NCBI GenBank assembly: GCA_002633025.1
Contig: NMRB01000174.1
Coordinates: forward strand, 1-64,000
Direction: 5' to 3'
DNA: 64,000 nucleotides
Source of the DNA: Notospermus geniculatus
Lineage: Eukaryota; Nemertea; Pilidiophora; Heteronemertea; Lineidae
Every line of letters starts with the position of its first letter. Position 1 is the first letter of the stretch. Shown one piece after another: positions 50,766-62,812 of this stretch. The notes beneath the pieces are model-generated. The model saw only the letters and a list, made by a program, of their open reading frames with translations, did not search any database and was not told the DNA's origin. A program made the translations under genes and the position numbers.

Positions 50766-53026
50766 CTCTCAACCAACATGGAGGCTAAACCGCCTCTCCG
50801 TGTGACTTTTCTCAAGCAAGCTGGCTCTCAGTCATGGGCAATTTACCATCGTTGGTTTCCTTAGAACTTACATAATGACACAAACTACTCCCCACAGTTC
50901 TCTATCTCTGAGTTTCCCAACTCACTTGAGAAAACCCTGATGGATGAAGCACATCCTAAGAAGATCCAAACCAAGAGAATATACCAACGTATTTTTTTCC
51001 ATTCGGGGGAAACTTTCACTTCAGAATCGAACCTGCCGGCTATGTGCCACCAACAAAGACCCGCATCTTGTAGTTCATTGCAAATCCAACGAAGAGTTGC
51101 AGGCATTTCTCGATAACATTCAAAGAGAATAGGAGAGTTTGTAAAACCCTGTTCTTCCCTGTTTAGGTTCCGTACCGGTATGTTATCTAAATTTCATGAG
51201 ATGTAAACTTATCTCAATCCAATAGAAGAAAACTCGGCAAGATCTGCAACTACTCTGAGCAGCGTTGGATAAAAAGCTCAGCAACCTTTTACGCTGAAAT
51301 CCACCCCTCCCCAGTGACGCGATGTAGAACAAAGCCAACCACCAGAGATTTCCGCAATATACACGAAAGAAATGGACAACGCTTTTAGTGCTTTTTGGTC
51401 GAGAAGTTGTAAAGAGATTGGTATATGTTTGTTTTTGAAAGCGGTGCTGTTTATCGGTGGATAAGAAATGATCTCTTAGGTGGATTTTGAGGAGGTGGCG
51501 GATCTAAGTCGGAACAACTCATGAAAGAATGTTTATAATGTTAAAGCATTCTTTGGAGAAGAAATGGGAATATTTCATTGTTGTAGAAGGCATTGGCGAT
51601 GTTTGCCTAATTTCTTGCCATAAACTCGGCGTCTCCATCCAAGCCTTTTCTGCCTGCCACCTGTTTTAAACCACACACCCCGTCTGCTTTGACCTTGACC
51701 GAATCAACCAGTGGGAGTGCGACGATTTGATAGTCTGCAACTTCGACCAACCCAATTACGACTAACAGCTGCACCACCTGGTGTCCAAACGACCTCTAAT
51801 AATCTCATAACCAGTCGTAACCAGTTTCTTGACCACAAATGACCGGCGGCCGGTTCTGATTATCATTAACGCCACATGGCCTGATCCGTTGTGCCGTTTG
51901 ATCAAATGACCATAAAGTATGATCTTCAGGCCATGTTGCATACTGCGAACTGGCCACTTAGTCGGAACATATGGGAGGCAAATCAAGCCAAATTTCATCC
52001 ACTTTGCAAAAGTCCACATTATTATGGATCTACCCCTCCCGCCCCCAAAAAACCTACCGGTCACATACCGGCGGCCTATACTGGGAAAATCTCATCCTCA
52101 TTTTCATTGATGAATCTTGTCAGATTTTCCCATAATGCACTTCAGCGATAAAATCTCGGTTCATTGTCAAGATCTGCATCGATATCAAACTGACGTATAT
52201 TTGACGGATATTGACAAGATGCAACATGCAGGTTTGCCGCATTCGCTGAGAATCTGATCAACGGCGCCTTAACCCGATACCCGAATATGATTAGCTCGAT
52301 TGGTGCGACATCCGTCAACTTTGTAAGCGAGTTCCTGCTCTGGGTGTGTTTCATGCTAAGTTGGTCAAAATATGGCATGCATTTCTTACAGTGGTCTGCA
52401 ATGATGCATAACAGTTTTCACCACAGTTGGGGTGAACAAAATGAAAAGTAAGACTCAATCATATTTGCTCCATAGAAGGTTACATGGGTCCATGTTGAAA
52501 GTAGAAGGAACGTATTCCTGTTCATTATATACCTGTTTCAAATATCCCAACTGGCTGTGCAAAGAGTGCATTAAAGAACTGGTCAAGATAGGGTGAAACA
52601 GATCATGTACTAGACGGTACCCTTCTCTGCAGATTGGTCAAATTTGATTTGTTCATAACTTGATGCGATAAGGTTTCAGTAAGATCGCACGGGTCACGAT
52701 GTAATTTGATGGTGGATGGATATAGGAGGACATTATCAGAAGATAAATTTGGATGATGGCATCAGTTCAGTCGGAACTCAGGTTTTGTGAGGAACATCAT
52801 TCTTTGTGTACCACGGTCAAGTAGGCCTACTTCATGGATGTAGACCCCCTCTTGAGGACACCTCTCTATTATGGACAGCGGATCAGGGTGGCCAAAATGG
52901 AGAGCTTCCACTGAATATGAACGAATTAAACATAGGACTTACTGAATATTTTCAAGAACATCTTTGAATTAACTCAAACTCATATGAATGGACTGAAAAA
53001 GGTGCAAGTGCCTACATTAATACCTG

Positions 53027-53266
53027 GGCCGACCGCACAGAAAGACCGATAGTGCTACCGGCGCCTATCGGCAGTTAGTTATAACGCATTTTCCCACTAA
53101 CTAAATCACCGATTTTGGCACCCTAAGCACCATAGGACTTTCTGTGCGGTCGACCAAGTCCAATAGTGCTACCGTCGCCTATCGGCAGTTAATTATAATG
53201 CATTTTCCCATTAACTAAACCGCCGATAGGCACCAAAAGCACTATCAGACTTTCTATGCAGTCGGC
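53027..53266. repeat. Two tandem hairpin units, together palindromic
   Basis: Unit 1 (53031-53153) starts gaccgcacagaaagaccgat and ends ggactttctgtgcggtcg. Unit 2 repeats tagtgctaccgtcgcctatc and gcattttcccattaactaa, and ends gactttctatgcagtcggcc. The whole block also begins ggccgaccgcacagaaag, the complement of its end. Both units therefore fold alone and together. Confidence 0.85.
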
Positions 53267-55059
53267 CTAGATTTTTAGGCAGAAGTATTTCAATGCAAGT
53301 TGATGAGAAGATGAAGAAACCTGTATCCAAACTGATAAATTTGGTTGATGAAGCTGGCGATGCAATTGACAAAGGCAAGAAGACCTGCCTCCCTAAGATC
53401 TCGTCATCATTGTGGGTAAAAACGTGGTGTTATTAAGAGAGCTATTCGCCTCACTGATACCAACATTCGTGTGTACTTCAAAGGCCACTCACAGCAGACG
53501 TTCATGAGAGAGAAATTCACCAGAACAAAGAGATGAAAGGGAAATTGACGAGAATGAACCATCCTGTTGAATCAGAACCTCACTCGGAAACGAATCAATG
53601 GTTTCACGATTCGTTTGATGTATTCTCCACAAAAGGAGGTAAGAACGTCGGTAGATGTCTGTGGATTCGTCATAACAAAGGCTGAACGTTTGGCGGTATC
53701 CGGATACAGAGGGTGTTAACAAAGGCTAGCGGGTAACATATGAATACCAACCACGTTATAAGCATTTTTCTCTTCTGACAACGGCAGCAAGTGATATTGG
53801 CTGGTATTCACTCAAACATGCTGTAGAGATGATTTTTTTTTAAACATCTTGATAACACACCTATCTAAATTAGGAATGCCTGAAGACATTCAGTTGAAGC
53901 AGTATAAAATACCATAGGGTAACTCAAGAATGTTACACTCACAGAACTCACCATGGCAACCTAACTATTGTAAAACGATGGCTACCAAATGGCAACAAGT
54001 TTTAAATGAGAGACATTTCAACTCCATCTTGTAACACGTAAGCCAATAGAAGAAAGAGGAAACGAAAACATGAACAGCGCAATTTACTTGGAAATAAATT
54101 TTTCTTCATTTGTCTGTTTACTCCAGCAGAAAAGTTGGCTAATACATACCGTCGTTTGACATTTTGATGTTTAGCAAAGCTTCTGTGAGGAGAGAAAACA
54201 GAGTAGGCCTATTTTCCCATTCTCCTGATGGTGGTGAAGGCGATACTCAACAATACACAGCTATTAAAGCAAACTGGTCGTGCCAGAGTCGAGGTGTCAA
54301 ATGCTGCCATCTTGAAGCTATTACAGTACTCTGGAATTAATTCCCTCCTCAGTCCATATTTTCACAATGAGGATCCTGGCTACGATAGAGGGCAGCACAC
54401 CGAAACCAGGCCCTATACAAGGGATGCCTTCGTGTGGGAAATTGATCAGGACCAGGATGTCAGTTTCATTTCAATAGTTTTAACCACTAGTGACACCTAT
54501 TGAGGCAGTGGGCTAGGGTCTCCATTGCGGTGATTTTGGTGCCTTCGATTGCCATTTGGAGAACGGTCAAATGCAAATCCAGGTTTCTAAAGACGTAATC
54601 CGCTGAGATACAGGAATTTGTAATTTTGAAATTGTGAATTTTGTGGGCCGTGAAATTATTCTTCCATGACGTATTCCCTTTAAGGAAAGAGTAATGAGAT
54701 GGCCCCTCACTCGTGAGACCCCTGAGATGTTCCCTTTATGAGAAGATACAACCTCACCAATCTCGTAATTACATCGTATTCTTCAACATCAGGGCGTCCA
54801 AAGACTCGACCATCTGACTACCACAGACGTGACTCATCATTCATTTTTTAATCATAAAATATGACAAAATGAATATAATGACCGGCGCGGATGACCACAA
54901 GTGACAATCATTCCGGATTGTGGATCCGGTGCGGCGTGATCGATCACGGCGTAGTATACTACAAAATCAACAAAAAGTTGCCGCAGGATGAAGACCCGAG
55001 TCGATGGAAGATGATCGGTCATTTAGATTGTGGCAGTGAGGATTTATATGATGCGGGGA

Positions 55060-55496
55060 TCAGTGATGCAACAAGTTGGCTGCAGTGTCTGTTGAGCACT
55101 TCAGATGGCTACAAATTGGACTAGAATTGTGCAGCCTTCTTCTGTGTTGACCATCGAACACGTAAATCTTGCTATCTGCCTGAGCTCTTCCACTTTTCCT
55201 GGCAGCTTTGTCTTTAGGGTGGTTGGTTCTGGCCACAATTCCTCTCAACTGGTCATCAAGGGACAGGTCTAAAGGATGTGTTCAGGTGTTGGCGCGCCAC
55301 CTCCACATTCACAGTTCCCTGAGGTTTGGATTCCTTGTCTCCTCACTGACCTCAATGAAGAACTGACCATGGCTGAAGAATCGGCCTTGGTTCTTGGCCT
55401 TCCCCCCCCTGATTCAACATTCAAGGAGCGATGGGAGCAAGATGTTATTGCCACATTGAAAGCTGCTATTTCTTGTTTCAGGTCGGTCAAAGGCAA
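55060..55496 (-). pseudogene. Relic of a non-LTR retrotransposon ORF2 C-terminus
   Basis: On the minus strand the frame reads SGNCECGGGAPTPEHIL, an in-frame TAG, TCPLDDQLRGIVARTNHPKD and then KSGRAQADSKIYVFDGQHRR. CxCGxxxxTxEHIL..CPL is the zinc-knuckle-like tail found after the reverse transcriptase in many non-LTR elements. The reverse transcriptase core is not present upstream. It is decayed (stop codon, no flanking domains). Family assignment is from memory of the motif only. Confidence 0.5.
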
Positions 55497-57243
55497 AAAG
55501 AGAAAGACTTTCTCAGCTGCGACCTCTCAAGTGACCTCTCATCCACTTGTGCCTAAACCGTCGAGGCAGGGAACAAAAGTTAAATCCGAGCTCCAAGTTT
55601 GGTACGTTATGTGCCACGCACTCTTCAGAGAAAGTAATCATTTGCCATAATCACATCTTGACTTTGGGAAGAAATTTTGCAATTACGGGAGTACATTCAT
55701 TCCCAATGGGCAGCAACACAGGGAGATATACCTCTACTAGGCCGTGCAGCTGACAATGAAAAGATCACTGCCGTCCCAAACCAACATTTGACGTTCATTT
55801 TCGTCCAATCGTCTTAATCTCCGTGTAAGACACAGCGTTGCTTATTCAGTGACAATACCAATATTCCCTGAGGAGAAAATTGAACCATTCTCACAATCAA
55901 TTATCGAATTCCTGTCGTGGAAGCGGAGCGCTGTGGGGTTGTTTACCGAGTCCCTTCAAACACACCATCGCACCGTCTTCAGGAAGTAAAGGAAATAGAC
56001 TATCGGCGAGGCGATCGGTAAAGTCAGCCATGTTTTCACTTCTGGTGGAAAAATACGCCCCGCTGCTGATGAACATTGGCACCAATGATTGGCTGGCCGA
56101 TTTTCAATGGGCGGACACTCCTCACAAACGATCCTATTCTGTTTGGTAACAAAAGTATTTTGCTGACTCAGCAATCTACAGAAAGCCATGGTCACCATTA
56201 CGGTAGGAGACACCACAGCTTGCAAGGGCACTGGCAACAAGGACTTGTGGTTTGTAGGTCACATATTTGGTAGTATAGAGGTTCTTCATGTGACATCTCA
56301 TTTCCATGACGACACGATGCCGCCATATTGGCCGTCAAAATGTCAAGTGACATCATGGCATGAAGACAGTGTCAACACACAGACCCTGATGTCAAAATAT
56401 CATGTGACAGTTTTGATGTTATCGCCGGCCATTTGACGGCCAACATGGCCGATTCTTTGCAGTCACATGACCATTGTGTCGTGAGTGAGGCGCCTCTTCA
56501 GAGTAGTAATATCATTCAACAGGGCGTCAACTTGATCAGCAGCACAGCTACCATTCCAAGCTCCTCTAGCACACCTCACGGCAGTTCAAAAGTTAGCTTC
56601 ACACACAGTGCAGCAGTACGCAGAAACCAGGTGATAGAAGAACCAGTTTTTTTTCTTCACACCTGACTAGAACAGCTCTGGTGATGAAAAAAGTCAGCTT
56701 TGTGTACAAAGCATCTGATGCCTCAACACAATAGGAAAGGTAATGATATGAATATGAGAGAAGAGTACACCGTCTCCATAGCAAAGGATCCTGAACCGAT
56801 TTACGATAATGATGGTGAAAAGCGCCAATTTTTAAGCCTTTGGTGATGAGTTGTTCGGGTAAAAACAGGTTAAAATTCCTTTTCTTCCAAAAACAGAACA
56901 ACTTTGCAGACTCCCACAGCGGCCTTGAGAAAAGAGTTTTTACGTCGGCTCAGCAGGGAGCATCCATTAGGAGAAGACAACACCTTGGAGACACTTGTCA
57001 TTGCAGATAAAAACTCAGTGGGGAGTAATCATTTTGCTGAAATCAAATTCAACAAACTGTCAATGTGATGACTTGATTGACAGGTTTGAAGTGATTGGCT
57101 GTCAATCATTTCTGATTTTCAATCGCTACATGTGTACATTGCTTGTACACTGCAGGGATTGATGAGGACATTCTGAGGTCACATTTGTGAAAATACAGAA
57201 CTTCTCGCCAGCTTCTCTATCTCATGAAGAATGGAGTCAGTGG

Positions 57244-57394
57244 CAGGGGCGGATCCAGATTTGGGAAAAGAGGGGGTGCCCTGTGCTGGGAAGGTTGAAA
57301 TTTGCGCCAAGTTCCAGAATTTCACGGTCGATTTGACAGATTTGTTGGCCAAAAGGGGGCGTGCATGGGGTGCACCCCCTTGGATCCGCACCTG
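57244..57394. mobile_element. Non-autonomous DNA transposon with CAGGGGCGGATCC ends
   Basis: Starts caggggcggatccag and ends ttggatccgcacctg, imperfect inverted repeats of the kind seen in hAT-type MITEs. Internal block tttgacagatttgttggcca is shared with 37183-37345. Target duplication is unclear. Confidence 0.7.
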
Positions 57395-57462
57395 AGTGGG
57401 GAATTGAACTTGCAACTTCTGAGGTGACAGGACCCACTCTCTCCACTACACCACTCGATGGG
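57395..57462 (-). repeat. tRNA-like element next to the hAT-like MITE
   Basis: Minus strand: GAGTGGTGTAGTGGAGAGAG and GCAAGTTCAATTCCCCACTC. GAGTGG/CCACTC at the ends pair as an acceptor-like stem. Confidence 0.5.
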
Positions 57463-58021
57463 TTTTCAGATTTTGATAAGACTGTAGGCCCCTACTGGTG
57501 AAACAAACAACAGGCTACAGTGAAATCGACAAATTTTATTCCATCCACGTCAATTTCTCAGCCACTCAAAGAAATCCTCCCCAGATTCTCGTAAACCAAT
57601 CCGTGACTGAATAATTCACATCTCTTTTTCTAGATGACTGCCACCCTTCATCGTTGGTTGAGTCGACAATATATTACCATCATCTGCCTAAATAAACATC
57701 ACGACACATCAAACAAATCATTGTAGATTTCATTGAGAAATAAACAGGCATTTGGAATTAGTTCATAGTACTTCTTAAATGAAATCATCACTAAGGTAAT
57801 AGCTTTGTTTTTTATATTCTTCCCATGTGTAATTATACTTGTATGATAATGCAGTATGATTCACTGTGTTACAGGTTATAGTATGATTCACTGTCTTCTG
57901 CATCAGTCCCTGATGTTTTTTTGCAGCTTGGAAGAAAACCCCATCCACTTCATCACCAGGAATTGTAGACCAACTCCCAGGCATTATTTAGAAATATGAG
58001 AAGTCTGGTAGCTTCCATAAT

Positions 58022-58495
58022 GGCCGACTCAGTGGCCATCTTGGATCCAATCAACAGTTGTTTTAGAAGGAACTTCAGCCAAACGACAAGATGGCCAACG
58101 TTGAAATATGAGAAGATTAGTAATGGCTTCCATAATGGCTGACTCTGGCGGCCATCTTAAATCCAATCAACAGTTGTTTCAAAAGAAACATCAGCCAAAC
58201 GCCAACAAAATGGCCGACATTACCGTACCTCTCATCCATCCCAGTGCAGCGAGACCGACTCTGGCGGCCATCTTGAATCCAATCAACAGTTGTTTAGAAG
58301 AAACAACAGTCAAACAACAAGATGGCCAATGTTACCATACCTCTCATCCATCCCAGTTCAGCGAGACCGACTCTGGTGGCCATCTTGAATCCTATCAGCA
58401 ATTGTTTCAGAAGGAACATCATTCAAATGCCGACAAGATGGCCGATGTTACCGTACCTCTCATCCATCCCAGTGCAGTGAGACCAATACAAACGT
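58022..58495 (+). repeat. ~116-bp tandem repeat, four units
   Basis: Unit starts (ccgactctggcggccatctt) occur at about 58022, 58138, 58254 and 58369. Each unit contains ccaatcaacagttgttt, a polymorphic aacatcagccaaac and aagatggccgatgttacc. The 134-codon open frame across it is repetitive and not a recognised protein. Confidence 0.88.
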
Positions 58496-60340
58496 GGAAT
58501 GATCCAGTGTGACATTAGCACCAGCTTCCATTAAGATCAATGTTCACCTCCTCGTACAAAAGCATTTATTGGTCATATACTGTTGCTTTCATGAATGTTT
58601 GATGGTTTATTCTGTGACAGGAAAGTGGGGGAGATGGGCATGGATATCAAAAGGAATGGTAAAGCTTGTAGCATGGTCTGGGGAGCGGATCGCTGGAGTG
58701 GATCACAGAGTGGTGGATCTCAGAGCGAGATCCTCGGGGAATAGATCGGGGAAATGGATTCGTGGTCAACCAGTCAGATGAAATACACATCACAGAGGAT
58801 GGACAGGATTTCATGTTTCAACATGTGGTTGATTTGGAACTCATTCTACTTTGCCTGAAGATATCCGCACAGGTCTCCCTGCATTCAACAGTAAATCCAT
58901 TATTTTTCACTGTGCTGCCGCTATACAAGGGGCGCATCCAAAAATCACAGTGCAATCCGGACAAGCATGTGGAGGCATAAGTGTTCAGATGATGAGTAAA
59001 GTCCAAAACATGGACATGACCAGCCATGATCGGCAGACAAATTTCCAATAGGGCAAGATGAAGTCGTCTACCTTGTCTACTTTCGACAGTAATGTTAGAA
59101 CTGCGATGCATCACAACCCAGACTTTTGAAAGGATGACTGTGGACAGCAGTTTCATGTTTTGTCATTATCCCTTCAAATCATGCAGAAATCAAGGAATGA
59201 GGGACAACTTGTTTAGCTGTAAGCAGGAAAGATTGGGGGAGATTTCTGGAACCTCAAGGCCGACGGATGCTGCAGGCGAAAGCTTCATGATCATCGACGA
59301 CCATTAATGCCTCGGTCGGTGAAATGTAAATCACTGGTCATCGCCATGTTCTCTGACCGCTCCTCACACGCCATTGGTCGCTGCGGGCGAGACATGTTCC
59401 TAAGTTCACCGCATGCTTCGTCTTACAACTCACATGACACGAGAAGACGATCTGAAACGTGTGGAGCCAGGGGCCACGACGGACGAAATCAATACAGCTT
59501 CACTGGATACATTTCATCATCATTTGGCAGGCATGCAGAATCAATAGGGGGGACCTTTGGTGAAAGTGGCAAGGGTCTGTACTACAGAACATGAGATGAG
59601 ATGAAAGTGAAATGGTAGTACCGCTGCTGAAAGCAACAAGTAGGTGCATCATAAGATGAAACTGGGAAAGACGAGCACTTTGAAGTGGAGAGTGACCTTT
59701 GCTGAAAGGAACAAGGGGTCGGGAACAACGGAAAGAAAGGTGGAAGCAACAAGCAGGTCCTGAAAGTGATCAGTAGGTACACACGGACTACAGACAATAG
59801 ACAAGGAGGACCTCCAGTGAAAGTGACTGACATGTTTTTATGAAGGATGGATACTGGAGCTCGGACCACTCTATAGAGGAGAGCTTTTGACACATGATTG
59901 GTAACAAGGGTCTAAAATGAACAGATGACCCTTTTTTACGAAGGATGGATACTAGGGCTGCGACCACTCTAGAGACGATAGCTTTGGTAAGGAGGTCTAA
60001 AATGAAAAGAGATCACCCTTTTGGGACTGAACTTTGGTGTCCCTAATAAAGATGACTACTCCTGATAGAGGTGTCCGCAAAATCCGCAATGGGAGGGGGT
60101 TCCACTGTACCTCCAATAACTCAATATTTTTCCGTCATTCTAGGACATCTCATCAACCACAATATCGATGATTTGTTAAACCCAAGGCCGCTCAATACGC
60201 ACGACTTGCGACCTGCTGGCAAAGAAATTGGTATTTCTATAATAATGAATTATTTCAATGTCTCCTATTTTGAATCATTGAACATCATCACGGTGACTCA
60301 GATAGGATGGGTCACATGATCGCTCAAAACTGGATAAGAA

Positions 60341-60590
60341 GAGCCCTGATGGCTGAGTGGTTATCACGTCCGCGAAGCAAGCCGCAGGTCCCGGGTTCAA
60401 ATCCAGCCCGGGCCATGGGATTTCATCCCTGGCTCTTCACGTCCTTCACATGGGACAGTATGACGTAGTGCCTTGTACCTAGTATCTTTCCAAGGGCAAG
60501 TAAAAGACCCCATCCAAGTGAGGAACATGAGTAGCTTGAGATGGTCTCATCCGTATTACCAGGGCCAATAATGCTATGGCTTCGGGAAGT
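60341..60590 (+). mobile_element. SINE (family A)
   Basis: Begins gagccctgatggctgagtgg with box B cgggttcaaatccagcccgg. The body contains tgggacagtatgacgtagtg and ccaagtgaggaacatgagta; it ends within gctatggcttcggg. Head is well preserved and tRNA-like. Confidence 0.87.
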
Positions 60591-61119
60591 GTTGCAACAA
60601 ATACTTAGGCCTACATTTTTATCTCGTCATCCTTTAGAATCAATTGACTTGGATCTTGATCACAAATACACAGATTCACTCGATATTTGATTTCAATGGT
60701 TGCTGAACTGGAATCAATCGCTACTAAAAACATTCGAATGCCTTCATTTGATCTTCAATCCATACGATACTTAAAAGTATATCATGGTCTCTGGATCTAT
60801 ATCGAGTATGTAGCCATATTGATCTGGGTGATTGAGATCAATCCTAATTGGAAAGTATGGCCGCCAGTTTAGCCTGGTTAATATGGTATTGACCAGTGGA
60901 GGAGAGACGGTGTTTTGAGCATTGGAAGGGGTGGGCTATGGGTTGAGGTAACTATACAGTTCAAATTATTGATCAGTGGCTCTCCTCCGTGGAGGGCAAT
61001 GACCTTTGAGGGGACACTTGTCTTGCCAATTTCATCTTGAACTGCACATGGGACATTTTTTGCCAATCCTTGGACCCCTGCCCCCAAACGCCCCCTATTG
61101 GTATTTGTACTGATATGTT

Positions 61120-61375
61120 TCCATCAGGGCTGAAGCCAAAGCATTATTGGCCCTGTAAGTACAGAAGAGGCCGTCTCAAGCTACTCATGTTCCTCACTTG
61201 GATGGGGTCTTTTACTTGTCCTTGCAAAGGCACAAGGTACAAGGTATCATGGCTTTACTGTCCAATGGGATGGACGCAAAGAGCCAGGGATGATATCCCA
61301 TATGGCCTGGGCTGGATTCGGATCCGGGACTTGCCGCTTGCTTGACGGACGTGATAACCACTCAGCTATCATGGT
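61120..61375 (-). mobile_element. SINE (family A), abutting a hairpin element
   Basis: Minus-strand copy, tail at 61120 (catcagggctgaagccaaag on the plus strand), head near 61375. Its head end directly touches the palindromic element at 61379-61600. Confidence 0.85.
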
Positions 61376-61378
61376 GAA

Positions 61379-61600
61379 TACTCTAGATTCGTTCTTCTAA
61401 GGTTACTTCAGATATTCATGCTGTAGGTTTAGGCCAAGCCCACAATTAGACCATACAAAGAATTTATTGATTCTATTCAACATAACTGACCAATGAGCGA
61501 GTCTTGCGTTACAGCTCTTTATTTTGCCATGCATATTCAATAGGGTAGGTGGTCATATGGGTGTTCAGTAAAGTAACCTTAGAAGAACGAATCTAGAGTA
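61379..61600. mobile_element. Terminal-inverted-repeat element next to a SINE
   Basis: The left end tactctagattcgttcttct, aaggttact is mirrored at the right end agtaaccttagaagaacga, atctagagta. The arms are 30 bp or more and the interior is not palindromic. Possible TA target duplication. Confidence 0.78.
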
Positions 61601-61900
61601 TATACCCCGTTGGTATGATCATCACCAAACTGAACTGCTTCAGACGCTGCTATACTCCTCCATCCCCATTTTTTGAACCACTTCTTGACAATCAGCATCG
61701 AACACAACCCCTGGAGAGACAAATTAAAATTTCACGGCAAGCCACGATGAATCAGACTTCAAACAATTTGTTTTCATTTCCTCGTCAGCATCTTCCATCA
61801 TTCGATAAGGAAACATCGCGACGTAACTGTTGTCTTAATAAACGAGGATAAATGATTAAGAGGCGGTAGTATATCATGAATCTACCTGGCATTTCCATCT

Positions 61901-62125
61901 CTGATTGGTTGATACAGATTTATTAGGGTGACTCTGATTGGTCGATACAAATTTATTAGGGCGACTCTGATTGGTCGATACAGATTTATTAGGGTGACTC
62001 TGATTGGTCGATTCAAATTCATTAGGGTAACTCTCATTGGTCGATACAGATTAATTAGGATAACTCTCATTGGTCGATACAGATTCATTAGTGTGACTGA
62101 TTGGTCGATACAGATAGATTGATTA
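61901..62125 (+). repeat. 33-bp minisatellite, about 7 units
   Basis: The unit is gattggtcgatacagattta plus ttagggtgactct. Because 33 is divisible by 3, both strands give 11-residue periodic open frames; I regard these as by-products. Confidence 0.92.
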
Positions 62126-62714
62126 GGCCTAGTTCATTTTCATTTTCTTGTTCTTTCTGAAGTATAAGTGCAGAGGCCAGGAGGGGAATAGATGGGCACA
62201 AAATAACATAAGTAGGCCAATTCCCACCCTCCTCTCTGGCAAACAGGACTCCCTTGCTGGCCTCATGGTCGGCATTTTCATTCCAGTTAGCAAAATTCAG
62301 CAACGTGGCCAGTTGGTGGACTAGAGAGCCATGTTACGGCAGAAAACTCCATTCTATTCTATGTTTTAGAAGTCACCCAATTCCATGTTTTAGACGTCAC
62401 CAGATGGCGGAATTTCATCCCCGCAATCTTATCTTTTTTCCACTCGCTGTACCAGAACAAACTGTCTTTGTCAAATTTTTAGGTTAATTGTAATAAAAGA
62501 GTGTTCTAGTTCAAACCGGATTCCTCAGACCTTCTACCCCAACAAATTACAGTGGAATAACTCCTTGGCATGTTTTTGTACCGGTGATAAGTGGATGGAA
62601 GATTGTGAAATCAAGGGATATTTTCAAAAGAAACTTGTACCAGTAGCCAATGTTTTTACAGACATGCACTCAAATACATGTATACTTCATTGAAAATTCA
62701 CTTCTTTTCAATAA

Positions 62715-62812
62715 ACAGAAGCATTAGCACTGTACGCAGCAGCATTGGTAATGTACACAACATCATTTAGCAATGTACATTGCACCATTAGCAATGTACA
62801 CAGAGCATTCAA
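62715..62812 (+). repeat. Short tandem repeat around gcattagcaatgtacaca
   Basis: Four imperfect units: gcattagcactgtacgcagc, gcattggtaatgtacacaac, catttagcaatgtacattgc, cattagcaatgtacacagag. Confidence 0.75.

Noticed and set aside
54891-55124. 77-residue plus-strand frame starting MTTSDNHSGLWIRCG
   Set aside because: It looks protein-like at first, but no family, splice site pattern or neighbour supports it, and it overlaps the retrotransposon relic on the other strand.
55693-55715. Minus-strand CPLGM, resembling the DDR discoidin N-terminus
   Set aside because: The frame stops five codons later and none of the expected following motif (D..I.ASS) appears.
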